DNA of 64,000 bases from Blastochloris tepida (GTDB lineage: Bacteria > Pseudomonadota > Alphaproteobacteria > Rhizobiales > Xanthobacteraceae): NCBI RefSeq assembly GCF_003966715.1, contig NZ_AP018907.1, forward strand, positions 1,972,001 through 2,036,000, given 5' to 3'. Both the position numbers and the translations under genes were made by a program. The notes below the pieces were generated by a model, which was not told where the DNA came from, made no database searches, and worked only from the letters and a program-made list of their open reading frames with translations. Of the stretch, positions 12,301 through 19,259 are shown piece after piece; the stretch's first letter is position 1, and the number at the start of each line of letters is the position of its first letter.

Positions 12301-15300
12301 TATCGGCGCCGGCAACGACCGTGATGCCCGCCGTGGCGCCGCTCCAGCCATCGGGAGACGACTGGAGAACATAGCTGCCGAAGCCGCCATTGTTGAGGAA
12401 CGCCTCCGACAGATGAAGTCCGACGCCGCTCCCCGCCGTCTCGCCGCCGACCTGGATGAGCTTCGGCGCCGCCAGGGTCAGGGTGGCGTTGCGCTCGAAC
12501 CCGTAGCCGATGAGGGTGCCGTCGAGCTGCAGGCTGGCGACGGTGCTGATGAAGGACGAGGGCAGCGTCGGGCCGACGCCGCCATCCGTCCAGTCCTTGC
12601 CCTGATAGAGCAGCAGCGAGATCGACCCGCCGCTGCCGGCCATCACGCCGTCCTCGGCGGTCTTCGCCTTGCCGGACGCCGCGATGTAGCCGCCGCTCGA
12701 AGCGTCGAGCACGCTGTCTTCCGCCAGCAGGATGCTGCCGGTGACGTCGCGTCCGACGCTGGCCTTGCTCGTGACGATGCTGATGTCGCCGCCATCGATA
12801 TAGGCGGAGCCGGTCGCCGCCAGCCCGGTCTTGCCGGTGTCGTTGACCCACAGGCCGCTGACGTCGAGCGTGCCCCCGATGAAGATGTCGTCGTGCTTCG
12901 ACGCGGTGGACGGCGGCGTGAACAGGTTCGTCCCGAACAGGGCGGAAATGTCGTAGCGGTTCGTCGTCAGGCTGATCCGGCCGGCATGGGCCGAGATGGT
13001 GCCGGCGATGTCGATCGCCCCGCCCACCGTCGCCTTGAAGGTGCCGCCGGCCGCGAGGTTGACGGTGCTGCCCTTCTCCACCACCAGATTGTTGGCGGTG
13101 AGGATGAGCCCGCTCAGTCCCCACGACGACACGGTGTCGGCCGACAGCGTGGTCTGGTAGGCCTTGACCGTCGATGAGACATTCGGCACCGAGAAGTTCG
13201 TTCCCGCCGGCAGGCTCACCGTCTGACGGCCCAGCACGGTGGTTGCGTCGAAGCCATCCGGCAGCGCCGCCGGGCCGTTGCGGCCGATCACCACGGTCGC
13301 GGGGACGGTAAGCTTGAGATAGCCGCGCGACGGCATCTCGTCGCGGCTGGATTGGGTCGGCACGACGCCGCTGGTGTCGGAGGGCGAAAGGCCCGCGGCG
13401 ATCTGCCGTTCGCCGGCCACCGAGCCGAACAGCAGCGTACCGGTCAGCACCGGATTGACGGTGGTGATCTCGATGCCGCCGGCATCGTAGCCCTCGGTGT
13501 AGCCGGCCTCCTGGACCCACTGGACGCCGGAGCCCGCTTCCGAGATGCCCCAGGTCGCGTGATCGGTGCCGGAGGTGCCGGCGACGCCGGTATAGACGCG
13601 GGTGGGATCGGCCTCGGTCATGCTGTAGATGCGGCCATCGGCGCCGACGAGCCGCGTGGTCGGCACCAGCCCGCCGACATAGCGCACGCTGCCGCCGGCG
13701 ACGTTGATCACCGATCCTTCCTCCAGCACGACATCGCGGCCATAGGTGCCGGCATTGTTGGTATCCGTGGTCATGGACACCGTGCCGCCCTTGGTCATGA
13801 GCTGCTTGATCGAGCGGCCGACCTGATTGACGTAGCCCGAGGCGTCCGCCAGCGGCGTGCCGACCCATTCCGTGCCGTCGGCGCGGGTGCCGGTCTCGCG
13901 AATGTCGATCCACAGCGTCTCGCCGACCAGCGCGCCGTCGCGCTGCAGCGGCATGTCCGCGAATTCGGTGCCGCGCGGCTCGAACGAGATGTAGTTGTAG
14001 CTGACCGGAATCTCGACATTCTGCAGGCCGGCGACGTCGATCGTCGCGCCCGACGCCAGCAGGATGCGCTGCGGCCCGGTGAGGCTCGCCGCCGTCGCGG
14101 TGGTGCCGCCGATGTTGTCGCGGGCATTGAGCGATACCACCGCCGACGGCGCCGAGATCAGGCCGGTCGATCCGAGCAGCACCTGGAAGCGGGCGCTCAT
14201 CTCGACGAAGGCCGGCGTGAATGTCTGTACCGTGCTCTCGCCATCGGTCGAGCTGTCGCTCAGCAGCGGCAGGGTCTCGCCATTCTCGTAGGGCTGGATG
14301 CTGATCGTGCCGTCGAGCTTGACGCGGGTCGCGGCGTCGAGCAGCACCATGCTGTTGCGGCTGATGCTGGTATCGGCCGAGATCACACCCTCCGCGCCGA
14401 TCGAGATCAGGTCGCCGTTCATCACGGTGATGCCGCGCGGCGTCTCGATCAACCCGTCATTGATGATGGAGCCGGTGCCGGCGCGGTAGGAGCCGGTGCT
14501 GGGCCGCACCGCCCCATCGGGGCTGACGAAATATCTGTCGGCGTAATGCTGGATCTCGAACCCCGTGCCGCGGAAGCTCTCCGACCCGTCGGCCAGCACG
14601 CTGTCTGGAATGGTGGCCGCCGCATAGGCGCCGGGGGTGATGGTGAGGGCCTGCGCCGCCACCAGCGCCACCTCGCCGCCCGACGCGCTGAGCGTGCCGT
14701 AGTTCGCGACATTGGCGCCGAACAGATAGATGAAGCCCGGCGAATCCGGGCTCACAATGTCGGTGGTGATGGTCGCGCCCTTCTCCACCACCACGCCGCC
14801 GCCGACCTCGCCGCCGTGAAAGAGGTTGGACGAGCCGGCAACGGGGTTGTTGCGATCGTACTCGTCATAGGTGGTGGAGAAGCTTGTCGTCAGATTGCTA
14901 GCATTGGCGATGCCGGTGTTGAGGAAGAAATCGTCGCGCACCAGCCGCGAGGTGCCGAGCAGGCCGACATCCATGTCGGAGGCAACCAGCGCGTGAACGT
15001 TGACCTGCGCGCCGCCGCCGAAAATGATGCCGTTGCGGTTGATGACGTAGACGCCGCCGATGGCGTTGATCTGACCCAGGATCCTGCTCGGCGCGGCGGT
15101 GGGATCGTTGACGCGGTTCAGCACTGTCCAGTCGGCCGAGGCCTGGTTGAAATTGAGCGTGGTCTTGAGGCCGACATTGAAGGTCTCCCAGTTGAGGATC
15201 GCCTTCTCCCGGGTCTGGTTGATGTCGACCACCGTGCGGCCGTCCTTGACGGTCTCGGTCGGCAGCTCGGCGCCCTGCCACAGCGTCGGGTCGGTGGCGA

Positions 15301-15739
15301 TGCCGGAGTCCGGCACCAGGCCGCCCGTCTTGAGGCCATCGGGAATTCCGGCGCCATTCTGCAGCGCCAACGCCCGCGCGGCCGCCTGCGCGGCCTTCGC
15401 CGCACGCACCCCGGCCGCTGCCCGCGTCAGCGATGTCTGCGCCTGCTGCGCGGCCTGTGCCGCCTGGGCTGCGGCGGCTGCCGCCTGCTGGGCGGCGATG
15501 GCGGCCGCGGATGCGGCTGCGCTTGTGCCGGCCGGCCGGCGCGCCGCCGCCGGAGTCCACGCCGCCGCGAGCGCCAGCATGCTGACGCCGCACAGGAGCA
15601 CCGCGACATGGGAGCGACAGGCGCTGAAGCCCACGGGCGCCCGCCGTGTCGCCGCCGGCAGCCTGCGCTCGGCCGGCACCTCGACGGCCTGCGACTGGGT
15701 GTGCGCGTTGCGCTTGCTCGGGCTCTCGTTCGACGACAT
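3353..15739 (-). CDS. giant filamentous-haemagglutinin-like exoprotein (TpsA)
   Basis: 4128 residues from the ATG at 15739 (GGAG eight bases upstream; a GTG two codons earlier is too close to that site). The leader is long: a polar N-terminus, a hydrophobic core (HVAVLLCGVSMLALAAAW, about residues 43-61), then an Ala/Gln-rich helical stretch to about residue 110. The TPS (haemagglutination activity) domain follows, with NWETFNVG near residue 180 and NRNGIIFGGGAQVNVHAL near 230, the NxNG motif of this family. The rest is Gly/Ala/Thr/Val-rich repetitive sequence expected to form a right-handed beta-helix. Apart from the leader the only cysteines I find are one CxxxC pair (residues 3014 and 3018). 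Likely a surface adhesin or matrix fibre exported by the TpsB at 733-2637. No maturation or toxin domain was recognised at the C-terminus. Confidence 0.93.
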   Translation of the reverse strand: MSSNESPSKRNAHTQSQAVEVPAERRLPAATRRAPVGFSACRSHVAVLLCGVSMLALAAAWTPAAARRPAGTSAAASAAAIAAQQAAAAAAQAAQAAQQAQTSLTRAAAGVRAAKAAQAAARALALQNGAGIPDGLKTGGLVPDSGIATDPTLWQGAELPTETVKDGRTVVDINQTREKAILNWETFNVGLKTTLNFNQASADWTVLNRVNDPTAAPSRILGQINAIGGVYVINRNGIIFGGGAQVNVHALVASDMDVGLLGTSRLVRDDFFLNTGIANASNLTTSFSTTYDEYDRNNPVAGSSNLFHGGEVGGGVVVEKGATITTDIVSPDSPGFIYLFGANVANYGTLSASGGEVALVAAQALTITPGAYAAATIPDSVLADGSESFRGTGFEIQHYADRYFVSPDGAVRPSTGSYRAGTGSIINDGLIETPRGITVMNGDLISIGAEGVISADTSISRNSMVLLDAATRVKLDGTISIQPYENGETLPLLSDSSTDGESTVQTFTPAFVEMSARFQVLLGSTGLISAPSAVVSLNARDNIGGTTATAASLTGPQRILLASGATIDVAGLQNVEIPVSYNYISFEPRGTEFADMPLQRDGALVGETLWIDIRETGTRADGTEWVGTPLADASGYVNQVGRSIKQLMTKGGTVSMTTDTNNAGTYGRDVVLEEGSVINVAGGSVRYVGGLVPTTRLVGADGRIYSMTEADPTRVYTGVAGTSGTDHATWGISEAGSGVQWVQEAGYTEGYDAGGIEITTVNPVLTGTLLFGSVAGERQIAAGLSPSDTSGVVPTQSSRDEMPSRGYLKLTVPATVVIGRNGPAALPDGFDATTVLGRQTVSLPAGTNFSVPNVSSTVKAYQTTLSADTVSSWGLSGLILTANNLVVEKGSTVNLAAGGTFKATVGGAIDIAGTISAHAGRISLTTNRYDISALFGTNLFTPPSTASKHDDIFIGGTLDVSGLWVNDTGKTGLAATGSAYIDGGDISIVTSKASVGRDVTGSILLAEDSVLDASSGGYIAASGKAKTAEDGVMAGSGGSISLLLYQGKDWTDGGVGPTLPSSFISTVASLQLDGTLIGYGFERNATLTLAAPKLIQVGGETAGSGVGLHLSEAFLNNGGFGSYVLQSSPDGWSGATAGITVVAGADIALTQKNLSSTANYRSVATGSSIAAVAGLATLGQDLRAPVDLTLASGNILIDAGATITTDPLATITLTGTPTIDSATGLNTVETRATNVLLRGRIIDHGGTVQVHAYQTWLGAQALIDLSGTYIANSRFGLANGPLVSGTMVGGGSFIVEGAQDLDASGEPTGRVNTPTGSTNYVVAESGAVVDVSGYSGTVKVIDTARSTRNRIATTNADWWSDAGTVSINTATFLWGGTFKANATDARANGGTLILGGSAVTLQQNASDVAAALGRIASPTTATDLAAFMTGTTFATLAPYAGQIVAAADSLETFDNVFLYSGYANGGASRIFTALAGDSYGVVAPTLSDLTIKGSLDWSVTNRLHLAAKSITSATADSTVKLAAPYVLLTGGGGTATNTRNSTLTVSAAAIDVESAAFAGFKSVALVSSGDLRLSTPKVVNGLTDAGNVSQDTSRFAGSLVSAGDILLDARRTYVASAVDFTIRTPGKVRFEASAGGRSDVPLSAGGSITVDAATIEQNGYVFAPLGTITLNASTQVTLGAGSRTSVSLGGTVVPYGETLDGTNWFYNTDLYPLETLPTKAVVLNSANVVENAGAVIDLSGGGDLQAMEFVAGKGGTRDVLAGSTTGETVYALLPSSSDSVAAFDVHFTTARSADASGDAYPLAGTQVYLDGSSGVPAGTYTLYPAHYATLPGALRVVYYGDNTGRNIASGTKLADGTVLVSGHYTQSTLSQTRSAGEALFAIQTQAVWSKYSEYTLSGANDYYVAAAAQSGSVVPRLPIDAGRLAIVAQNKVILDGIALTQPAAGGRGGELDLAAGKVAVVSHEHYQQGNVPAGYLGLDVAELNAWGFESVLIGGLRQDTADGTKITAKAANVLIDTGGEALTVPELLLVAQATGELQTVTQSFTLPQVGMTLPITYQVYAPVAGSGTVTIASGSVINATGTVHAGYGRNYYYAQATAAGQTTAADIVNGSSGYPYGLGGTVNGNTITGADFVKLYSGYTGNLRAYSYSPASVQGLGALFVASNDATLSVSGPTGVPVAVPELTISFANAVLPDGRNLGPVSGVLKLSGNADANVGRVAIEGGTTITTAALTAQATARTDAIVIDSGAKLNVKHANLTARSIGIGAGSGDALSLSQANLNQLAAAQSLSLKAMDGAITFHNAGSDVVFDPGAAMEQLTLDARTIAGSGGNATVRVGGTVTLVNTGTAAETAATATGGSLSIEAAEIVLGGGTQTIAGFSQVDWAADERVLVAESGTMKLGSGSDAVGLSVITPNILVAGATATGTGGQFALVTAGNVAIARPAGAEAAPEASTEIGGKFAITAASIVQSGTIQAQAGTVTLRATTGDVVLGEGGYIAAGGYRKTLVDVDTYVAGGKVVLQADAGDVVTGRTSTIDVAQPANGLGYGGEIEVTAAVGRADLQGALLGGGGNGLGGSFKLDTGGAVELDPLADRLLAGGITGMIDIHTREGDLTLSQGHTLKANIVVLTADDASWGTSAAEQAGRITIAGLIDARGYGGTTADGTGEAGGQVALWGANAVVLTASGRIDASTTHTDERGGDVTLGIGAAAKGDIDLQGGTIDVRGGTKGGLTGGTLTLRAPLKPVAGAAGRGDVRIAGLDADIKGARSVTVESYVTFSTDGSVGLDASSLGWNGVIDPANNPFFTVTLTAFAQGGWTHNGLSYGFEDAVARLEPLAQKLGEGVVHLAPGIELVNTNSAINNGDITVASTWNLAAGSAYNLQDGRYVHTYEATDATRQSYVTFDYRYVSSLGIDPGALTLRAAGNININASISDGFFQFRNYLDAGYVSQVATYLGSGRGLGLEYNSTRGYLYQLSSYSTAANAIPVAPYSAAGNGKSPTEVALATADLFPNTLNVCTANCGTAGATIEAVTNPGSWSYRFTAGADVSSANPNAMQPLASVQRGDVIIDGHASYGQPLYSSTGSSSKTVNLSTMVRTGTGSITIAAARDVLLKDKIAPGVIYAAGVNTARLASPSYYLTNGAVVAANPDGFLEPQVLAYGSGQASVAGSIYGPPTEAAFPHQGGDVEVVAQRDIIGYGDSISVSDPDDAVRTSYQYFAPWLLAMAGITPVSSTTASEAALMGAGVYAPIGTSVASGTAWWIQFGSFQQGIMSVGGNVRVEAGRNLVDVSVSLPTTGRVSGGLASLSTGVVSTPVTHLYDSGNMAVRVGGDLLGGAFYEGSGQASIVVRGSVGSAGKLGSASGKTNLPLLAVDTGQINLVAGGAIATAGVINPAELHAQAGSAAYPTNSTVAAQDRRIYMDTYGPDSAVSLTSVSGDITISSPPTLSRYLETLFAGAALYPASLSVIALSGDIITTDMTTGVMPGITLSPSLHGTFQLLAEGSVDLTGGYEANSSTNRPSFSAGPSLLNAAFNPYRPNAWYGVESSDEDYGGAFSRAVLAHADDGAADTIARIYAVTGDIIGVGEVTIYSGTDNRDYTRIKRIEINRPTKIYAGRDIVDLNLIVQNIAADDVSSVVAGRDIYYTGYNNAGGLQVAGPGYLVVEAGRDLGPFLPASGNTTTLAKLQQGIASVGNASVVPVGNSYLEAGITIDAASAGADGSIGMYDSALLGPVVNTEKKRNALLSTTGADLIVLFGVANGVNYDGVLGTYVDPANAANVAHNYLGELGEFLAEIGIGTSSGAEAWAAFDLVSDDLQQVFAAQVFFAELKAVGEAQGGEAAGQYLRGYQAIETFFPASWGYTENELGGGANGAKVQVATGRLDMLHGTIQTQRGGDISILGPGGSILVGSLAKESNSNLKLNDLGIITLGGGDINTFTDGSVLVNSSRVFTELGGNILMWSSNGDLNAGRGAKTTLSQPPLKVVFDEDGYQTIDLRGLVTGAGIGVLKTGLVGDADSYASDSNLYLLAPAGTVDAGDAGIRVSGNLIVAAKVVLNADNIDVGGSSTGVPVAAAPNVGALTAGSAAAAAAAQAGETPTGSTGGGEQASVFIVEVVGYGGGEGAQAPPGDGDDRER

Positions 15740-15960
15740 GGGCACCGCTCCGATCGGAGAACACTCCGGTCCGATCGCTGCCCGCCATCCACGCTGCGCA
15801 CCGCAATCGACCGTCGCGGATGCTTCAAGGCGCTGCCGAACATAGCCGGCAAACTCCGAAATACCCGCTCAGCCGAGTTTACGGAGCGTTTACTGACAGC
15901 CGTGTGTCGCTTTTATTTCAGATGTGACCGCGCGTTCCCGGCACGCCGATGCGGCGTCCC

Positions 15961-16638
15961 TCACCGTCGCGGCGGCGCCGGCGGCGGCGCGCCGAAGGGA
16001 TTGCCGGGCGGCGGCGAAACGAAGGGATTGACGGCCGGGGCCGCGCCTTCCGCCTTCGCCGTCGGCGCCGGCAGCGACAGCACCGCCGCCTCGCGTCCCT
16101 TCTCGAACCGCGCCTCGCGCCGCAGCACAGCGCGCAGCGTCCAGCCCTTGTGGGTCTCGCCGGTCTTCAGCCGCAGCACGGCCTTGGTGGCCGCGTCCAC
16201 GACCACGGCGATGCCCTCGTCTTCGCCCGACACCGTGCCGACCAGCGACAATTGCGGCCGGTCGGGCTCGGCCGGCTTGGGCGGCGCGGGCGGTGGCGGC
16301 GGCGGCGCGGCCGGCGGGGGTGCCGCGGCCACGGCCGGCGGCGGTGCGCGGCGGGTCGGCGCGAACAGCGGGCGCTCGCGCGTCGCCGACAGCCGGCTGA
16401 GCGGCACCGCCCACAACGGATTGCCCTCCGGCGGGCGCTCGGCCGGCGCGGGCGCGGCCGGCATCACCGGCGCGGCGGGACGCGGCGCCTCAAGCTGCGT
16501 CTCGCGCGGCGGCGCGTTCGGCGGATCGCGCGGCGCGGCGGCGAACGGGGCGGTCGCCGCCAACGCCTCGGCGCCAAGCGCCGCAACGAGCCCGGCGATG
16601 AGGATTATGCGGCGGGGTGTCCGGCGATGCCGTGTCAT
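15961..16638 (-). CDS. type II secretion GspC/GspN-like inner-membrane protein
   Basis: 225 residues; ATG at 16638 overlaps the gspM stop by four bases (ATGA). One N-terminal hydrophobic segment (RRIILIAGLVAALGAEALAA) is followed by Pro/Ala-rich linkers and two conserved pieces: LSRLSATRERPLFAPTRRAP and then LSLVGTVSGEDEGIAVVVD through LKTGETHKGWTLRAVL. The second resembles the HR domain of GspC, which docks on the secretin N0 domain. The end is again Pro/Gly-rich. No other gspC is visible in the cluster, so this protein may fill the GspC role; annotation pipelines could also call it GspN. Last gene of the gspE-to-M operon. Confidence 0.65.
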   Translation of the reverse strand: MTRHRRTPRRIILIAGLVAALGAEALAATAPFAAAPRDPPNAPPRETQLEAPRPAAPVMPAAPAPAERPPEGNPLWAVPLSRLSATRERPLFAPTRRAPPPAVAAAPPPAAPPPPPPAPPKPAEPDRPQLSLVGTVSGEDEGIAVVVDAATKAVLRLKTGETHKGWTLRAVLRREARFEKGREAAVLSLPAPTAKAEGAAPAVNPFVSPPPGNPFGAPPPAPPRR

Positions 16639-17228
16639 TTCGCCCCCTGCCATTGGCCGGAGACCGCCAGCAGTACCCGCATGCGGCCCTCCGGCGCAGC
16701 GGCGGCACCGGCCGGCGCCTGCACCACGAGCTGATCGACGAACAGGAACGGCATGCCGGCCTCGATATCGTAGAGCAGCGACTGCAGCGCCGCCGGCTTG
16801 ATCTCGCAGCTTGCGGTGACGGTGATGAACCCCGCCTTCGATTGCGGACCCTGCAGATCGACCTGCGACGACATCACCTGGCCGCCCACCCGTGTGATCG
16901 CGCCGGCCACCCGCTGCAGCAGCGCCGCGCCGGCGACCGACAGGCTCGATCCCTCCACGAACGGCGAACCGGCGGCGACCGCGGGGTCGACTGCGGTGCT
17001 TGTCCGCCTGGGGCTCCGGCCCTCAAGCTGGCCGAGGATATCGGCCGCATCCAGTGCCGCGCTGCGCCGCGCCGACGCATCGAGCACGGCATCGAGGGCC
17101 ATCGCCACGAAGGCCACCAGCACGCCCGCATAGAGCGCACTGGCGGCGATGGGAAAGCGTGCAGGAAGGCCTTCAAGACGCGGCGCGCTCATGACCGCTC
17201 GTCCATCATTTCCATTGCCATGGTTCAC
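16635..17228 (-). CDS. gspM: type II secretion system protein M, subtype b (GspM)
   Basis: 197 residues starting at a GTG that overlaps the gspL stop (GTGA). One membrane segment (about residues 26-47, FPIAASALYAGVLVAFVAMAL) leaves a periplasmic domain of about 150 residues with the pattern of the GspMb family (LLQRVAGAITRVGG, then SLLYDIEAGMPFLFVDQLVV). GspM is an inner-membrane platform protein that binds GspL. A second possible start is the ATG at residue 13 (MSAPRLEG), but it has no better ribosome site. Position between gspL and the GspC/N-like gene supports the call. Confidence 0.8.
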   Translation of the reverse strand: MNHGNGNDGRAVMSAPRLEGLPARFPIAASALYAGVLVAFVAMALDAVLDASARRSAALDAADILGQLEGRSPRRTSTAVDPAVAAGSPFVEGSSLSVAGAALLQRVAGAITRVGGQVMSSQVDLQGPQSKAGFITVTASCEIKPAALQSLLYDIEAGMPFLFVDQLVVQAPAGAAAAPEGRMRVLLAVSGQWQGAK

Positions 17229-18337
17229 GGCTCCAGCCCGAAGTGCGGGCGCAGGCGGGCCTCGACATGGAAGCGCTCGCCCGGATCGTTCTCGGCCCGC
17301 GTGGTCGGCGCGAAGAAGGTCGCCCGGCCGAAGTGCGGCGACTGCTCCAGGATCTGGATCAGCGAGGGCGCATCGCGGGTGATGCCGACGATCTGCAGCC
17401 GGTCGCCCTCGATGCGCAGCTCGGTGGCATAGGTGTGATCGGGCAGCAGCGCCGACAGCGCCTCCAACGCCATCACGCTGGCGGGCGTCGCGTGCTTGCG
17501 CCGCTCCAGCAGCGCGGTTGCCGAATTGCCGCCGCCGCCCTGGCCGGCGCGGATCGCCGCCCGCCGCTCGGCGATGCGCTGCTGAAGCTGCTGCGTCTCC
17601 GCCTCATAATGATCGGCGATGAAGCCCGTCGCGGTCATCGTCGCCAGCGCGGCGAGGCCGGTTGCGACGAAGGCGCCATGCAGCACGCTTCGGACACGGC
17701 CGCGCCGGTCGGCGCCGTGCGCGCGCGTCTCGAACACCGTCACCGCCTCGCCCTCCGGCCCGGTGGTCGAGACGGCGACGGCGGCGGCGCCGAGATCGGC
17801 GACCGCCTGCGCCAGCGGCGCCACGATCGAGCGGGCGGTCGCCACCACCATCAGCGCGATGCGCTCGCCCGCCTGCTCGCGCGGCCGCGTCCAATGATAG
17901 GCCGCATCCGCCGGGCTCCATGGCGTCAGCCGGTCGATCTGGGCGCGCACGATGCCATCGAGAAACTCGCCGGCGCGCTTGGGCAGTTCGAGCGGGCAGA
18001 ACAGGAAACGCGATGGTTTCAGCACCAGCTCCACCCGGCTGCCGCGCAGCGCCGCCGACCATGCCGGCGGCAGCGTCTCGATGCCTTCATCGGTGAGGCG
18101 CAGGCGATGATCGGGCAGCGGCGCTGCGCTGTCAGCGTCCTTGCGTCGATCCTTGCGCGCGCGTTTACGCGCACCAACGTCCGGCTCGGCGAGGCCCAGC
18201 GTGAAGCCGCCGTCCTCGTCCTCGACCAGACCGACACGGCGATGAGTCTCGAAGCGCGCCAGCGCCGCATCGGCGGTGCGCGCCACCGCATCGAGCCACG
18301 CGGCATAGACCGCCTTCAGGGTGACAAAGCTCGTCAT
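17225..18337 (-). CDS. gspL: type II secretion system protein L (GspL)
   Basis: 370 residues; ATG at 18337 overlaps the gspK stop by four bases. The N-terminal cytoplasmic part includes VELVLKPSRFLFCPLELP and RLTPWSPADAAYHWTR, typical of alphaproteobacterial GspL/PilM-type proteins. A membrane segment (about residues 215-235, VATGLAALATMTATGFIADH) precedes a PilN-like periplasmic coiled coil and a ferredoxin-like end. GspL links the cytoplasmic ATPase GspE to the membrane platform with GspM. A short basic insert (RKRARKDRRKD, about residues 55-65) is unusual. Confidence 0.85.
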   Translation of the reverse strand: MTSFVTLKAVYAAWLDAVARTADAALARFETHRRVGLVEDEDGGFTLGLAEPDVGARKRARKDRRKDADSAAPLPDHRLRLTDEGIETLPPAWSAALRGSRVELVLKPSRFLFCPLELPKRAGEFLDGIVRAQIDRLTPWSPADAAYHWTRPREQAGERIALMVVATARSIVAPLAQAVADLGAAAVAVSTTGPEGEAVTVFETRAHGADRRGRVRSVLHGAFVATGLAALATMTATGFIADHYEAETQQLQQRIAERRAAIRAGQGGGGNSATALLERRKHATPASVMALEALSALLPDHTYATELRIEGDRLQIVGITRDAPSLIQILEQSPHFGRATFFAPTTRAENDPGERFHVEARLRPHFGLEP

Positions 18338-19257
18338 CTCGCCTCCACCGGGCTCGGCGGCGCGCCGGTCATCGGATCGACATCGTCCTGCCAGGACAGG
18401 ATCTCGTATGGATTCGTCGCGCCGCCAAGCTGGATGACGACGTCGGACACCGTGCGCCGACCGCTCGCCAGCGTGATGCCGGTGCGCACGCGCACCGCCG
18501 AACTGCCGCGGGTGGTGGCGCCGATCTGGTTGCCGCCGAGCGCCCCGGCGACGAATTGCGGCGCCGACGCCAGCCGGTCGCGCTGGCGCAGAAAGGCGTC
18601 GAGCCGGGCCGGCGTCATGCCCGGCAGCGCGGCGATCACCTCGGGCGGCGCGTCCAGCACATTGACGTCGCTCTGGCCGCTATGGACCGTGACGAACGGC
18701 AGCGCCCTCTCCACCAATGCCGGCGGCAGGCCGTGCACCAGCCACAGCTCGGCAACATGGTCGAACGGCGCGCCGCGCGGCCCGTATGGCAGGCCGGCGG
18801 CGCGATAGAGCGACGCCTCGCTGTCGGGCGCATCGGGCTTGGGCGGCGTCCGCCAGCCCACGACCCGCTCGGCATAAGCGGCGGCGGCATCCGGCTTGGC
18901 GCCGAGCGCCGCGAACAGGCCGGCGATCATCGTCTTGCGCGCCGCATTGAGATCGATGCGTGCCGCCTCCGACATGAACTCGACCGCGACCTCGGCACCA
19001 GCCAGCCGGAAGCGGAACGCGCCCTTGGTCGGACGCGCGGCCGGCGCGGCTGACGACATCTGATAGGCGGCAAGCTCCAGCGCGGCGGTGACGAGCTGAT
19101 CGGTCTCGACCCGCTCGTCATTGACGCCGAGCGCCATCGCCGAGCGCGCCACATAGACCGAATAGATCGAGGCCAGCGTGGCGAGCGCGGCGATGATCCA
19201 CAGCGCGGCAATGATGATGAAGCCGTTACGGGCGGAGACTGGACGGGGGTGGCGCAT
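18334..19257 (-). CDS. gspK: type II secretion minor pseudopilin GspK
   Basis: 307 residues. The N-terminus is a prepilin leader and hydrophobic helix, NGFIIIAALWIIAALATLAS, that lacks the Glu at +5 found in the other pseudopilins, as usual for GspK. A large alpha-helical periplasmic domain follows (ARIDLNAARKTMIAGLFAAL; later VNVLDAPPEVIAALPGMTP, the helix-hairpin-like part). GspK caps the pseudopilus tip with GspI and GspJ. Two bases separate it from gspJ; it overlaps gspL by four bases. Confidence 0.92.
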   Translation of the reverse strand: MRHPRPVSARNGFIIIAALWIIAALATLASIYSVYVARSAMALGVNDERVETDQLVTAALELAAYQMSSAAPAARPTKGAFRFRLAGAEVAVEFMSEAARIDLNAARKTMIAGLFAALGAKPDAAAAYAERVVGWRTPPKPDAPDSEASLYRAAGLPYGPRGAPFDHVAELWLVHGLPPALVERALPFVTVHSGQSDVNVLDAPPEVIAALPGMTPARLDAFLRQRDRLASAPQFVAGALGGNQIGATTRGSSAVRVRTGITLASGRRTVSDVVIQLGGATNPYEILSWQDDVDPMTGAPPSPVEAR

Positions 19258-19259
19258 GG

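Noticed and set aside
6536..13177. A 2213-codon open frame on the plus strand opposite tpsA
   Set aside because: It is a shadow produced by high GC and the repetitive composition of tpsA; the product is Arg/Ala/Gly-rich without domains, and the minus-strand frame has a signal peptide and TPS domain.
3353..15739. Contact-dependent inhibition toxin (CdiA-like)
   Set aside because: No VENN-type motif, no toxin domain at the C-terminus and no small immunity gene follow. It looks like an adhesin.
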